A stretch of 64,000 nucleotides of DNA. It comes from Gyrodactylus bullatarudis. Taxonomy: Eukaryota > Platyhelminthes > Monogenea > Gyrodactylidea > Gyrodactylidae. The notes under the pieces were generated by a model. That model made no database searches and was not told the DNA's origin. It saw only the letters and a program-made list of their open reading frames with translations. The stretch covers positions 62,001-126,000 of the forward strand of contig SSNU01000172.1 of NCBI GenBank assembly GCA_012064415.1, read 5' to 3'. Every line of letters starts with the position of its first letter. The stretch's first letter is position 1. The translations under genes and the position numbers were made by a program. Positions 1-11,199 of the stretch are shown piece after piece.

Positions 1-56
1 AACTCTTTCATAAGAAATGATTTTAAAGTTTGTTTTCTCCAAAAGCCAAAACAGTA

Positions 57-306
57 ATGATTAAGTTTGGTGATGATGTCCATTTCATTGATGATATAAG
101 CCCATCCAGTACATCTGATGAAATGACTTTTATAAAGGGTGACTTGAAAAAAACATTCCTTTTGAAGAATATATGGATAAGATTCACTGAATATGGAATA
201 GATACTCTCAATGCTGAGAATGAAAAAAAGAAAAAATCTACCCTGGAGATTCGTGGGAATGGAGAATTATATGTAAAGATAAAAACCAAGTTCAAGGAAA
301 TTCTGA
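57..306 (+). CDS. Unknown host protein, upstream coding exon (nested gene)
   Basis: First visible coding exon of a small plus-strand gene whose family I do not recognise. The frame is open from position 27, after a TAA at 24-26; the first ATG is at 57. The exon ends in codon phase 1 at a good donor (A|GTAAGA, 306/307), and the exon at 1441 supplies the matching two bases. The peptide is acidic then basic: it starts MIKFGDDVHFIDDISP and has a Lys-rich stretch near residues 60-66. There is no signal peptide or membrane segment. Earlier exons may exist, since a splice acceptor just before 57 (CAG at 52-54) cannot be excluded. With the last exon the product is 176 residues from this ATG. The gene lies opposite to PDE4 and probably within its intron. 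Confidence 0.6.
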
Positions 307-637
307 GTAAGATCTTTTTATATTTATGGATCTTTTATTTTAGAACAGTTTTTTCGATCTCCCCGAAAAATACTTTATTTTATTAGATTCTTTAAGTGCA
401 TAGATCTGTCGGCGAGTGGCTTTTTCTCTTAAAGTCGGTATTTCAGCTTTTTAGTAGAATCCTTTCAACGATTTTAGTTGTTTTTTGTTAAATCTTCTGA
501 AACATCAGAAACATTCTTAAGCTCATTCCTGAATGAAAGAAGATGTCTAAAGATGTCTTTATTTAGGATAATTAATAATTATTAATTATTGATTATAATC
601 AATTCTAACTAAAAAATATACTAAATCTAATTTATAT

Positions 638-1299
638 GAAGTTGGGAATCTATGATTTTTACAAAGAACTCAATTTTTCCATAAGATATTCGAATTTTTA
701 AAATATTTTTTGGAATCCTACTCATGTTGTCCACCTTTACGATTAAGAAAAAACATTATTTTCATTAAAAATATGGTCATTTTTCAAAATCCCATTTTTT
801 CGAACATTGAATTCAAAATTTTTATTGATTTGAAAGTGTGCAGCCAAAAAATGGATCACAATAAGAAAAATTAACCAAATATGCTGAATTTTTTCTAATA
901 CATAACCTCAGTATCGTTTGGGAGTCAAATTATGCTTTTTTACTACGTGAAAATCAATGAAATTTCGATATATCAAATTCCCTCGAAAATGATGAATGTT
1001 TCCAAAAATTATCGGCGATATTCGGCTTTCTTGTCTTTTATGATCTTAAAAAACATCTTTTGACTGCACACTTCCAAATCAATAAAAATTTTGAGTTCAA
1101 AGCTGGAAAAAATGATATTTTGGTGCCAAATCGAAATTTGAGAAATGGCCATATTTTCTATGAAAATAATCTTTTTAGAATTTTTTTCTCTCAAATCGTA
1201 AAAGTGGGCAACCTGAGAAGGATTCTAAAAATCTTTTACATATTCGAAATTTTGATGAAAAAAACGAGTTTTTCGTAAAAATCATAGATTCCCAACTTC
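638..1299. mobile_element. Foldback MITE, family FB-A, most complete copy
   Basis: About 662 bp whose two ends are long inverted repeats of roughly 200 bp starting GAAGTTGGGAATCTATGA and ending with its complement. A unique centre of about 150 bp holds a sequence like CAGTATCGTTTGGGAG. It has no coding capacity and fills most of the intron between 306 and 1441. Diverged or partial relatives are at 16.3, 31.3, 43.7, 53.1, 54.7, 60.5 and 63.8 kb. In other copies the similarity runs on through TATCAACCAACTTTAG, so the true terminus may be 10-20 bp further out. No clean target-site duplication is visible. Confidence 0.75.
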
Positions 1300-1440
1300 G
1301 TTATAAATTACAATACTAAAAAAAAAGTTATACAAATAACTTTATGATTTATCATTTCTCGTATCATTAGAATTATTCATTTATCTTAACTCATAATCAG
1401 ATTTATTTTTATTGATTAAACCTCTCTTTTTACCGGACAG

Positions 1441-1721
1441 TTCAAAAGAACAACAAATCAAACTGTTTATTTCTCAACTACACAGAGGAAAGTCATGAGA
1501 ACTTAGTAAAACCTTCAGCTATTTCAATAGATGAAAAGAAGCTCAAGTTGAAATTTGATGAGGAATTTGAAGTACCTAGATCTCTCAGCGATGTGACAGT
1601 TACGAAAACTGATTTTAATGATGAAAAAGCTACCATGACAGTCATGAAGAATACAAGAGAAATTAAGGTTGATGTGATTGGAGACCAAGCCAAGATTAAG
1701 GAATGCTTTAAAATCCAATGA
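1441..1721 (+). CDS. Unknown host protein, last coding exon (nested gene)
   Basis: Terminal exon of the unrecognised plus-strand gene. The acceptor is a pyrimidine-rich tract ending ACCGGACAG at 1440. The frame joins exactly with the exon ending at 306 and stays open for 93 codons to a TGA at 1719-1721. The peptide is charged, with Lys/Asp/Glu-rich segments such as DEKKLKLKFDEEFEVPRS and a C-terminus rich in beta-type alternation. A canonical AATAAA follows 12 bp after the stop, so this is the end of the gene. Total coding length of the two exons is 531 bp. The function is unknown and I propose none. Confidence 0.62.
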
Positions 1722-1732
1722 AATTCTTGTTG

Positions 1733-1738
1733 AATAAA
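1733..1738 (+). terminator. Polyadenylation signal of the nested gene
   Basis: A canonical AATAAA lies 11 bases past the TGA of the exon ending at 1721. A foldback MITE starts about 28 bp further on, so the cleavage site may be inside or at the edge of that repeat. Confidence 0.5.
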
Positions 1739-1766
1739 GTTTGAGAAATATGTTTTCTTCTTTCTC

Positions 1767-2308
1767 AAGTTGGATTCATGTTGTGTATCATATAAATAGC
1801 TGAAAATAATTTTTCAAGCTCGAAAAATCCTTCATGTAAAAGTTTTATTCATATAAAGATCTATCGTTTGATATGCTTTTCAGAATTCTAGCTTTATTAT
1901 TAAGAAAGTTGAGAAAATTTTCGTTTTTTACAGTGAAGGTTTCTAACCAGATAGACTATTCAACAAGTCGATAAAAATTTATCACCCCTCCTCCCCATTT
2001 AGAAATCGGTTAGGAAAATTAGGAATACGACATTTCTCAACACTGGTTAGAAATAAAAATTTGGACACATCCAACTTTAAAACAGTCTAGTTTTAACCCG
2101 AAATAATAATTCAGAATCAAAATGTAGAAAAGAGCAAAACTTTGAATTCTGTACTAATTTTTTAGTTAAAACGAAGATTTTCTCAAATTTCTTAATAATG
2201 AAGCTAGAATTCTGAAAAGCATATAAAACGATAGATCTTTATATGAAGGATTTTTCGAAAAATATTTATTTTCAGCTATTTATATGATACACAACAGGAA
2301 TCCAACTT
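1767..2308. mobile_element. Foldback MITE, second family
   Basis: Inverted arms of about 170 bp: 1767-1945 matches the complement of about 2155-2308, starting AAGTTGGATTCATGTTGTGT on the left and ending with the near-complement on the right. The spacer is about 200 bp and noncoding. The two arms share the long segment around GATCTATCGTTTGATATGC. It differs in sequence from the 638-1299 element and lies immediately after the nested gene's polyadenylation signal. No target duplication is evident. Confidence 0.65.
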
Positions 2309-2473
2309 CAAAACAAAAAAATATGTGCTTGAATTTTATTGGTTGAAAGTTACCTCTGCTCTCAATGGCTAATAAAAATCATGGTTTAGGTATATAACTT
2401 AGATGCCAGATACGATTTGGACAGAGAGGGATAGAAATAGGATACTTCACCTTTAATAATAAGAGTTGTCAAT

Positions 2474-2764
2474 ATCAAATAAGTTTCTCAAAATTAGTGT
2501 ACATTTAGTGGAATGCTTAAAAAAATTACAAGAGAGTTTTACAATATTAAGAGAATAACGTTAGGCTTCTTTACTAATTTCAAAAACTATCCACTAAAGA
2601 AGAAATAATCTCTCTTCATTTGGATAAACTCTCCACTATATTCGAATAGATCCTAACCTGAAATTATCTCATTCTCTTAATATTGTAAAACTCTCCAGTA
2701 ATTTTGTTTAAGCATTCCTCTAAAGTCGAGAAAATGTACACTAATTTTGATAAACTCATTTGAT
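2474..2764. mobile_element. Short MITE with ~85 bp inverted ends
   Basis: 291 bp. The left arm starts ATCAAATAAGTTTCTC and contains ATTAGTGTACATTT; the right arm is its complement with a few changes, ending CTCATTTGAT. Inner parts of both arms share ACAATATTAAGAGAAT and its complement. It has no open reading frame. The flanks could carry a 3-bp AAT duplication, which is weak evidence. Confidence 0.6.
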
Positions 2765-2935
2765 AATTAAACCTTAAATTATTCTTATTTTGGAAACTTG
2801 CTCAAACTTGCTTCTTTTTAGAAATTTCTAAGATTTTTTCCTATGCATGATGATCCTTAGTTTTTTTGGAATAAATCAGACCTAAATTTTGAAAATTTTC
2901 AATAACTGAAGAAGTTTTTAGTTGTATAATATGGA

Positions 2936-4060
2936 TTCATGATGTTGGTAGGGGTTTTCTTTGCGAGACGACATGGCTTTGACTTTTGGCATTGGGTGCA
3001 GCATCTCACTAGTTCTTTGATCTTATTACACATGTCAGGCTAATAGTATTTCTCTTTGATCAGTCTCGTTGTTGCTTTGCGGCCTGGGTGGTAGAATTGA
3101 ATTTTGAAGGATTGCTTTTAATGAATTCTAGCAGCTCCTTATCGTTCGCCTGTTCCATTGCTATTTCGGTTGATTTCAGCAGTCTCAAGTCTTCGACTAC
3201 TGCGTTCACCGTTGGTCGTGATAGGAGGGCTGCAGTGATGTTTTTCTCGCCTTTGATGTGTTTTAACCTGATTGAGTACTCAGATAATCGTTGGAGCTGT
3301 CGTTGGACTCTCTTTCCAAATTTATCTGAGGGTTTGTTGTACACGTCGATAAGGGCTGAGTTGTCTGTATGGCATAATGTCTCTTTGTCTTCCACGTAAC
3401 AAAGGGTGATGACCAGGATGAGTTTGAACGTCTTATTATTCCTTGGCTTTCCAGTTCTTTGAATTTGACCTTTGCGTCCTTTAATTGCTTCTCGCTCATG
3501 GGGAAAGGAACTCTCTGCTTCAAGATTTCACCTTCTTTCGTTTGTATGTGGTATTCTTCTGCAGAACATGGTTTCATCTTCGGATCATTTAGCTTGATAT
3601 TGTTTGTGGGATTTTTGTACTTTACGAACGTTCCTTGTGAATTGATATTTGTGAGATTGTTTGTAATGGTACGTTGCCTGGGATTCACTGAAATTTTGAA
3701 CTCTGATAAGAAGTCGTTTCCAATGATGTTGTTTTCTGTATCCGCGACAATGAAATTCCAAGTGAAGACTCGTCTCAGGCGCAGAGCAACCTCTAGGGTT
3801 TTTGTTCCGAATGTTCTGATTGGGAGGGAGTTGGCCGTGGTCAGCTTGGGGCTTCGGTCCGCTTCTGGGAGGGATCTGAGAAAGTTTTTGCTGAGTATGC
3901 TGACTTCAGAGCCTGTGTCAATAAGGAAGAAAAATTGGGTTAAGTTATCATGGGGTAAAAATATGGCAAACTACGAGATACACTTTTCTTTGTCTTGTCG
4001 GCGTGACAGCGTGAAACTGTTTGTGAGGAACATGAAGTTCATTTATGTTTTATGTAAGAT
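2936..4060 (-). pseudogene. Gypsy-type pol relic with most of RT deleted
   Basis: Read on the minus strand, the order is that of a Ty3/Gypsy pol. An aspartic protease has its D-T-G-S motif at 3911-3919 followed by an IIGNDFL-like flap end. Then comes the start of reverse transcriptase (ELESQGIIRRSNSSWSSPF-like, about 3440-3500). Then comes the C-terminal RNase H/connection (HIKGEKN...LSRP near 3230-3270) and the H2C2 integrase zinc finger (HPGR near 3080-3091, CCTQCQKSK near 2990-3010). The RT catalytic core and most of RNase H are missing between about 3380 and 3440, and in-frame stops occur. There is no gag and no LTRs were found. It belongs to a different lineage from the Gypsy element at 30-36 kb, because its protease motif is intact there and lost in the other. 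It is a dead copy. Confidence 0.85.
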
Positions 4061-4504
4061 AGAAACTGTCATAATGATTTTCATAGTAATGATCATTGAT
4101 CAATTACCAGGGCATAAAAAATAATACCAAAAAAATAGCATTTCATAAACTGAAAAATAAGTTTAAAAAAAGTAATTTCAAGAAAATTTAAGGGATTTTG
4201 ATTAAAAGAATAGCCCTCTACCGTAAATTATTGCAAAATTTTGTAGTATTTGTGTCATCAAAATTTCTGATTTTTGTTTAAATTTTTTTCATGATAGAAA
4301 ATGAACCTTCAACTGTTATAGAAGATGGAATTTAAAATTCGAACTAGATGCTAGCTTTTTACATGATGAAAGCTTTGTATCAGGATTCTTGTTGTCGATT
4401 CATAAAAATTTTGATCGGTCGTTAACTATGCTACATTAAAAATTTTTGTTTGGTCGAATCACGATTTTGAATTTTTCATCAAGTTCTGAAAATTCTTTCT
4501 ATAA

Positions 4505-5251
4505 ATGGATGTTTCTCCTCTTAATCAGGCCCAAGGCTATCTAAATCCAATATCTTTGACAAATCAGAATGAAACTATCAAGTGCCTGGTTTCTTTAGTC
4601 GAATCATTAAAACTGTCAATCGAATCCTCCTCAAAACTTCACTCCCAACAACTTGAAGAAATGAGAATAATTCATCAAACTAACATTCAAAGCCAACAGG
4701 AACAAATTGATCAGCTGAAGAAAACAAACGTTGCTATTCTTAATGAAATTAAATCAATGAGGCAAGGTTATGACAAAACTATGATTAAGTTATCAACACA
4801 ACTCTCTACTAATCAAGCATCTAACCGGCCTTTTTTCAAGCCTTCAGATCGATCTACAATAGAGAATATGACAAACGATGAATTAAAAACTTTGATAATA
4901 AACGAAAAACGAATCCTATCTGGTCTTGAAGACGAGCTATCTAGGAAAAACAATTTTATTATTTATAATTTGAATGAAGACTCTGATGTTAATGCTACCT
5001 TGACTGAAATTTATAAGATAACCTGTCCTGACATTCAACCTCCAACTATCGTTAACACCAAAATATTTGGAAAAACACTCCCTGATCGCCCGAGACGATT
5101 GAAGATTAAATGTGCTATTCCAATTCACTACCATGTTTTCCGATTTAAATCTAAACTTACTGAATCACCCTTGCTCAAAGATATTCACATTGGTCGCGAC
5201 CTATCAATGGCAATGATTGAAGCTAGGAAGCGTAAGTTATTTCAATCCTAA
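4505..5251 (+). CDS. LINE ORF1 protein (coiled coil + RRM-like)
   Basis: 248 residues starting at an ATG. Residues about 20-95 are heptad-rich (LVSLVESLKLSIESSS, QQEQIDQLKK), which suggests a trimerising coiled coil. Residues about 145-245 match the RNA-recognition and C-terminal region of ORF1 proteins in jockey/CR1-type elements: RKNNFIIYNLNE, a G-K-x-x-x-D-R-P-R-R-L basic turn, and a closing IGRDLSMAMIEARKRK motif. Such proteins bind element RNA and act as nucleic acid chaperones. The frame is intact and overlaps the ORF2 frame by about 35 bp. Confidence 0.8.
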   Translation: MDVSPLNQAQGYLNPISLTNQNETIKCLVSLVESLKLSIESSSKLHSQQLEEMRIIHQTNIQSQQEQIDQLKKTNVAILNEIKSMRQGYDKTMIKLSTQLSTNQASNRPFFKPSDRSTIENMTNDELKTLIINEKRILSGLEDELSRKNNFIIYNLNEDSDVNATLTEIYKITCPDIQPPTIVNTKIFGKTLPDRPRRLKIKCAIPIHYHVFRFKSKLTESPLLKDIHIGRDLSMAMIEARKRKLFQS

Positions 5252-7758
5252 TTTCCTTAACCATCACTCTCCTCCTCATAAAAATGACATAACTATTACT
5301 AAAAATTCTCTTGAATTTCTCTCCTTTAATACTTGCTCATTAAATTCTATTTTTGATTCTCTCAAAAATTATATTTTTATTAATAATTTTGACATTATTT
5401 GCCTAACAGAGACATGGCTGAATTCTAAGTTTAATGAATACTTTACTTCTATCAATGGATATAAACAATTTCGCTGTGATAGATCTTCGGGTCACCATGG
5501 TGGGGTCATTACTTATGTTAAAAACAATATCAACTGTAAAATTATCAGCAAAATTAACATCAACTGCAAAATTGAATGTCTTATTGTGCAAATTTTACTG
5601 AATGGAAACAAAATCACACTAGCTAACATCTATCGTTCCCCATCCTCAACAAAACCCGATGATCTAATGTTCCTTCACAAAATCAAAACATTTTTTGACC
5701 ATCTTAATTACCCTATCATTACCGGCGATCTAAATCTACCCAAGGAAGATTGGTCTGCTCCCAAAAATTTATTGATTAAATACTTTTACTCCCTTGGTAT
5801 TCAACAGATTATTAAAACTCCAACTAGATCTGGTAATATTCTCGATGTTGTCCTCATACCTCCTTTTATTAATTTTAAATACCATGTACACTCTTTATTT
5901 CCTCATAAAGATCACAAATCCATTATTTTCTCCATTTTTCAACTTGTCCATTTTCCACTAAATAAAAACAAAAAACCACTTAAAACCTATATCAATATTG
6001 ACCTTGTCAATAATCTATCTAAATACTATATGCTAGATTTCCCCGAATTACCCAATGATGATATTTGCTATTTCCTTTCAAAAATTATATCACTTTCAAA
6101 AGTCTATTTCCCATTAAAGGCTAATATTGAAAATCATTTTTTGAATATCCATGATATAAAATTCAACTCATTATACTCAAATGGGTATAACTTATTATCT
6201 ATCAGGAAAAAACTTGTAAAAATTGACGATAAATATAAAAAATGGATCTTCAAGAAGAACATCAACATGGAAAATAGAATCCTAAGCAGAATTCATAGTG
6301 ATCCTAAGACTGGCTTCAGCAAACTTAATTGCTACTTCAAGTTCCGTCCTGATAAAAAAGTTGAAATGATCAATCTAACGGCTGACATTATTAATGATTA
6401 CTTTTGTTCCTGTTTCTCAAAAAATTTCAATACCCCCCTTCCTCCACTACTCCCGAACCTTTCATACTCATTTATTACATTTGATACCTTCATGAATATT
6501 TTGAAATCGTCAAATCATAAATCAACCCCTGATTTCTATGGTATATCTATTAACTCAATACTAAATTGCTCAAATGAATTTCTCTACAAACTTTACTCAT
6601 TTTACTATTATGACATTTTTATTAAAGAAGATTTTCCTTACTTCCTTTCCTTTATTAAAATCGTCCCCATACCAAAGGTTAATTCCCCCAACTCTCCTCA
6701 AGATTATAGACCTATATCATTACTACCAAAATTGATATCTATTCTTGACTCTATTATTCTACATATGTTACATCAACACATCGAATTTGCCAAAATTGAT
6801 AATGACCAACATGGTTTCTGTAAAAATCTCTCAACTGAATCCAATCTGCTATCATTTTTGAGCTTTGTCCAAAAAGGTATCAAAGAAAAGAAAAAAAATT
6901 TTAGTTATTTATCTTGATATCAGTAAAGCCTTCGATTCCATTACTTTTACTTCGATCATGGACATTCTCTACGATATGGTCCCTGACAAAAATCTATTGT
7001 ACGTTATCTATTCATTTCTTTCCAAAAGAAAAAAATTTATATCACTTAATGAAGACATTTCTAAAACTACGTCGATAGGTTCTGGCGTTCCTCGAGGAAG
7101 TAAAATTGGCCCTTTTTTATTTAATTTGGTTTTTTCTCTTATCAAAAACAGTATTCCCTCAGTTAAACTCTTTAAATTTGCTGATGATGTTAAAATTTGC
7201 TTTACATTTGATGCCAACATTGACTTTGACTTTATAAACTCATATTTATTCTCCCTCTCCCTAAATTTATTGGAACATAATCTCAATATTAATGTTAAGA
7301 AATCTCACTACATGATTCTTTTTGACAATAACCACTATGAAAAGACAATTTCTATTAATGATAATATTATTATGAGGAAGAGTACGGTTAAAGATCTTGG
7401 TTTGATTTATGACAGTAACCTAAGCTTTGAAAAACACATTAAAAAAATAACAAATCAGTTTGCTAGCCGTACACTTCAAATTTCTAGACAAGTTAAATCA
7501 CCATCATTAAAAATGTTGTTGTTCAGAATATATGCTCGCCCAATTGCTGAATATTGCTCATCAATATGGAATCCATCTGCTATCAAATCTACTTTTAATC
7601 TGGAACTAATACAAAAAAAATTTATCAGAGTGTTCAGTAAAACCCATCCTAACTTTCCTATCAAAATTGATCTATTAAGACATAGAAGATTAGCAAGATC
7701 AATAATATTATGTGACAAAAGACTAGACTCGTTATGGAACAGAGTGGTCCCTAACTAG
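5217..7758 (+). pseudogene. LINE ORF2: APE endonuclease + reverse transcriptase, one frameshift
   Basis: The first part (to 6917) has an apurinic-type endonuclease: LSFNTCSL at the start, LTETWLN, ITGDLNLP and the catalytic HKDHKS near 5910. It then continues into the RT fingers (IVPIPK...DYRPISLLPK). The second part, in another frame (6865-7758), starts at the RT motif with YLDISKAFDS and includes SGVPRGSKIGPFLF, the catalytic FADDV, and a C-terminal region ending near ARPIAEYCSSIWNP. The frame changes at a run of eight A residues (6891-6898). A one-base change in the genome or the assembly would explain it, and the rest of the frame is clean. No ATG opens ORF2 near the overlap, so it may depend on ORF1 translation. 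Confidence 0.85.
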
Positions 7759-7985
7759 AGAACTAGGAATTCTAAAACTTTCATTTGGACAGAACACCAG
7801 CGCTTTACAATGAAATCTCCTCTAAAATTGTAAGCCTCAAAAAGAGATCGATTTTTGAATTTGCAAAGAACTTTTAAATAAACCAGAATATTTCAATTAA
7901 TTTGACTCGATTATTGTCAATAATATTTTGTGAACTTATAAATTTGTGCCAAATATAATCTTTCATTCATTCATTTCATCATCTA

Positions 7986-9969
7986 AAGATGGAAAAATAA
8001 GACAAAACCAGTAGGAAAAAAGATATTTTTAACACCCATTCAGTATAGCTTAAATTAAAAAATCAATTTTTGTTTATAATAATAAGTATAAAATTTACGA
8101 CTGTGATAATCCTAAATTTTTAAAATCTATTATGCAGCATATACGTAAGAAGATAGATTATACTCATTCTCTCCTTTATCCAGATCTTCACTAAAAACCA
8201 GAATGATTCTTTGAAATTATTTATTAGATTTATATTTTATTATGTTCTAATAACATCTAAATGACTTTGAACCATTTCTCTATGTACTCATTTTAATTCA
8301 TTTTAAATACAGATTATTTTCTAACAAAAAAAACTGATCTGATATGCAATGAAAATTTTACCATTAATACTCATAACCAAGTATATATTTCAAGTTTTTA
8401 ATCAAACGAATAACAAATTTTCAGAAGTCTTAATCACAAAGATTTATCAAATGTACCATGTAAATTGAGATTCTATTTAGCGTTATTACACACCTGGATT
8501 CCAGGAGCAAATCAGATAGAATAATCATAGATCAAATATAAAACATACGCACAGACTTCCGAGAAAGTATTTAGTTAATTTATCTAATAGATAAATCAAG
8601 TCGGTGATAGAAATTTGAAAAACAACTCAATTTTCATTCAGGATTATATTCGTCAAATGATAATAGCAGGTAACAAAATCTTGAGGTTTCAACCAAATTT
8701 TTAATTTTGCAACGGAAATGATCCATTATTAAAAATTTTGTAAAAAAATGATCTGGGATCAAGGAGAATATGAACAAGTTCTGACGAGAGAAGTCAAAAG
8801 ATCACCAGAAGTTGTGTAAATGAATGAAATGAAAAATGAGCCTTCACTAACTTTATTTGATTTCATAGAATCAAAATTAAACAAAAATAATTTCCAGATT
8901 GTTATTCATGCATTGAATTTTTGAGGAAAAAATCCACTAAGATTTCTTTTACTGCAGAAAATTTCTACACTGTATTCTCAGTCATTACAAGGACCCCAGA
9001 TTATCCTCATTGTAATTATTGTATTGAAAGGATATCTCCTTTTAATAATACACTACAAGTTTTTTTTGCGCATATCATTTTGGAAGAGTTTGGAGTAGAA
9101 AATATGGTGGGAAAAGAGAATTCTCTTTCCTCAAGATTTTTTTCGTTTTCATTCATAAATTATTGATTAATTTATCGTATCACTCTCTCCTCTTTACTCC
9201 TATCTAATCATACAAACACACAAACTACACCATCAACATCCCATCACCAAGGATCAACAAACTGTTCTCTCTTTCTATAGCTTCAAACTTTCATACTATT
9301 TTGGCAATTCGTTTTCACTTTTACCCCCATTGTTATGTCTTTCTCATTGAAAAAGTGAGAGGATTTGACAATGAAAAAAATAAACGAAAAACACACTCTT
9401 CAAGAGCTTGTCAATCTTTAAATAGGAGATGAGTGAATTATGCTTCCTAAAAGAAAAAGAGTGAGACAATTTATCATACTTTTCTCACATTGAAAAAATC
9501 AAAAGTCCCTCTTGATGACAGCATCCTTAGATACATGGCTGAAGGAGAAGTTCTTCATCAGTCTGTACAGACCTCATGCCTATATATCCCACCAAATTTT
9601 GCTTCAAAATATATTTTTATGCCTCTATAATAGGATAAACAAAATTATGTAGATTTTCAAGTAAAAATCTCTTTTTAATGCATTATTTTCATGATATTAA
9701 CTCGAATTTCTGAGTTATGAGACTCATAACTTATGAGTAAGGTTGCAGGACTGAGTTAAATCTTGATAAAATTCTTCTTTGGCTCATAAAAAATTAATAA
9801 ATTTTATTACAGAAGCATAAAAAGATATTTTAGAGCAAAACTTAATGGTATGATTTTGAAATATTTTACGATTAATTTCATCAAATCTGTGATGAAATCT
9901 GAAATCTTCAAAAAACATTAGAAAAAGTACATTTAATTGGACTATAACCAACTTTTTCCAAATCTTCTT
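7986..9969. other. Intronic/intergenic DNA, no gene recognised
   Basis: AT-rich sequence following the LINE tail. An open frame at 8921-9166 on the plus strand has no recognisable domain and no splice support. I found none of the expected PDE4 catalytic-region exons here on the minus strand. Confidence 0.5.
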
Positions 9970-10016
9970 GCAGACGTTTCGGTACTGAGATACTCAAGTA
10001 CCCTCTTCAGTGGGAT
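9970..10016 (-). ncRNA. Hammerhead-like ribozyme motif (Penelope-type)
   Basis: On the minus strand the order is CTGAAGA (10,010-10,004), a stem-loop (10,003-9,981) and GAAAC (9,980-9,976), then GTC. This fits the hammerhead core CUGANGA-stem II-GAAA, with ACGU as a minimal palindromic stem III and C as the cleavage base. Stem II is GGTACT-T-GAG / CTC-AGTACC: nine pairs with one bulged T and a TAT loop. Stem I is weak (CA/TG only). Minimal type I hammerheads of this form are known from Penelope-like elements. No Penelope coding sequence is visible next to this one. Confidence 0.5.
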
Positions 10017-10764
10017 CAGACGCTTATTATTTGAACTCTGTTCAATTTTAACTCGATTTCTTAGCATCTCTATTTATTGTAAAATTTAATTTTGAATGGT
10101 TTCTCAGATCAATAGGAATAGTCTGGAGTAGACATAGAGGTAATATTCAAATTAAATATACTTTTACTTATTGAAAAATAGAAAATTCTCATCTTCAGGT
10201 ACCATGGCCTGAATAAAATTTGAGAAAATGAGCTAATCAGTGAAATAGACTGTAAATAACCCGAAGAAAATTAGATCCCAAATTTTTCTCCCACAAAATA
10301 TATATGCAGAATAGAGAATACATTCAAAAAAGTTCTTGATAAAAAAGGAATGTATTTACAAAAGCATCTGGAATTATTTTATGAAAACTAAACTTCGTCT
10401 AAATGTGTGTTTTTTATTCAGTTTTACAATAAGAGGAGAAAATATGTATCTCTAAGGATAACACGAAAGAAATTTTGTTGTCCTTATTCTGTTGAGAAAG
10501 CAAGAATAGAACAGAAAGAAAGATTTCAATTCAAACTAATCAGATTGGATGATTTCAAAGTTTTGTTTTATTTCAAATGGAATAAACGGCATCAATATGC
10601 AGTTTGAGGGATGAATCGATATAGAGAATGTGATCCAGAATTCATGGAAAAGTTATCATTGATAACAAAAAACTAATCAATCAGAGTATTTTCCTGACTA
10701 TGGAAAAACACACAATTTCAGTTGACCGAGATGATTCATGAGATATAAGAATAGGCTAAAACAT

Positions 10765-11060
10765 TTTGTTCTGATATAAAATCTCGATTGAAAATGATAA
10801 GTTTTGAATGAATTTTTCCACGAGAAATGACCAAATTAAGATTTCAAAATGAATTCTTGCAACATTTTAAATGAAAATAGGGTTTATAGACTCAATACTA
10901 TAAATTATAGTAAAAATTGAGTCATTTCCATGTGATTTGAGAAACTTCTGAGAAATTAGGAGAATTTTAATGATTTTAGGAAAAATAGGATTTCTGTACT
11001 TCAAAATTTTATTTTGATTATCAGGAATGTGTTTTCCTCGGTTAAAACATAAATTTTTTT
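10765..11060. repeat. Interspersed repeat R2, copy 1
   Basis: Shares a long diverged segment with 37,250-37,590 in the same orientation. Landmarks in order are TTCTGATATA, AAATC..ATTGAA, ACGAGAAA, AAAATTGAGT, AATTAGG, AATAGGATT and GTTTTCCTCGGTT. No coding potential and no clear ends. A third, more decayed relative follows at about 11,200-11,480. Confidence 0.55.
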
Positions 11061-11199
11061 ATTAAAGAATAAAAAAATGTTGGGGTAAAATAAAATTACA
11101 GGTTACATACTTTATAGTATAGAGAGGCAAATTTTTTTGTATCCGGATGTGCAGAGCTCATTTTAAAGAGAACTTTTCAACGTTCCATGTATTTTAAAT

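Larger units (their letters stand above)
4400..7985 (+). mobile_element. Non-LTR retrotransposon (LINE, jockey/CR1-like)
   Basis: A nearly full-length element: a noncoding leader of uncertain start, ORF1 (4505-5251), an overlapping ORF2 with endonuclease and reverse transcriptase (5217-7758), and a 3' tail ending in TTCATTCATTCA-type short repeats at about 7961-7985. APE-type endonuclease plus an RRM-type ORF1 fits the jockey/CR1/L2 group. I cannot place it further without a tree. No target duplication was identified, so the 5' boundary is approximate. Confidence 0.8.

Noticed and set aside
3459..4124. 221-codon plus-strand open frame
   Set aside because: It is antisense to the Gypsy protease/RT relic, whose minus-strand motifs explain the coding-like composition.
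8921..9166. Plus-strand open frame of 81 codons
   Set aside because: No domain, no splice context and composition like the surrounding intron.
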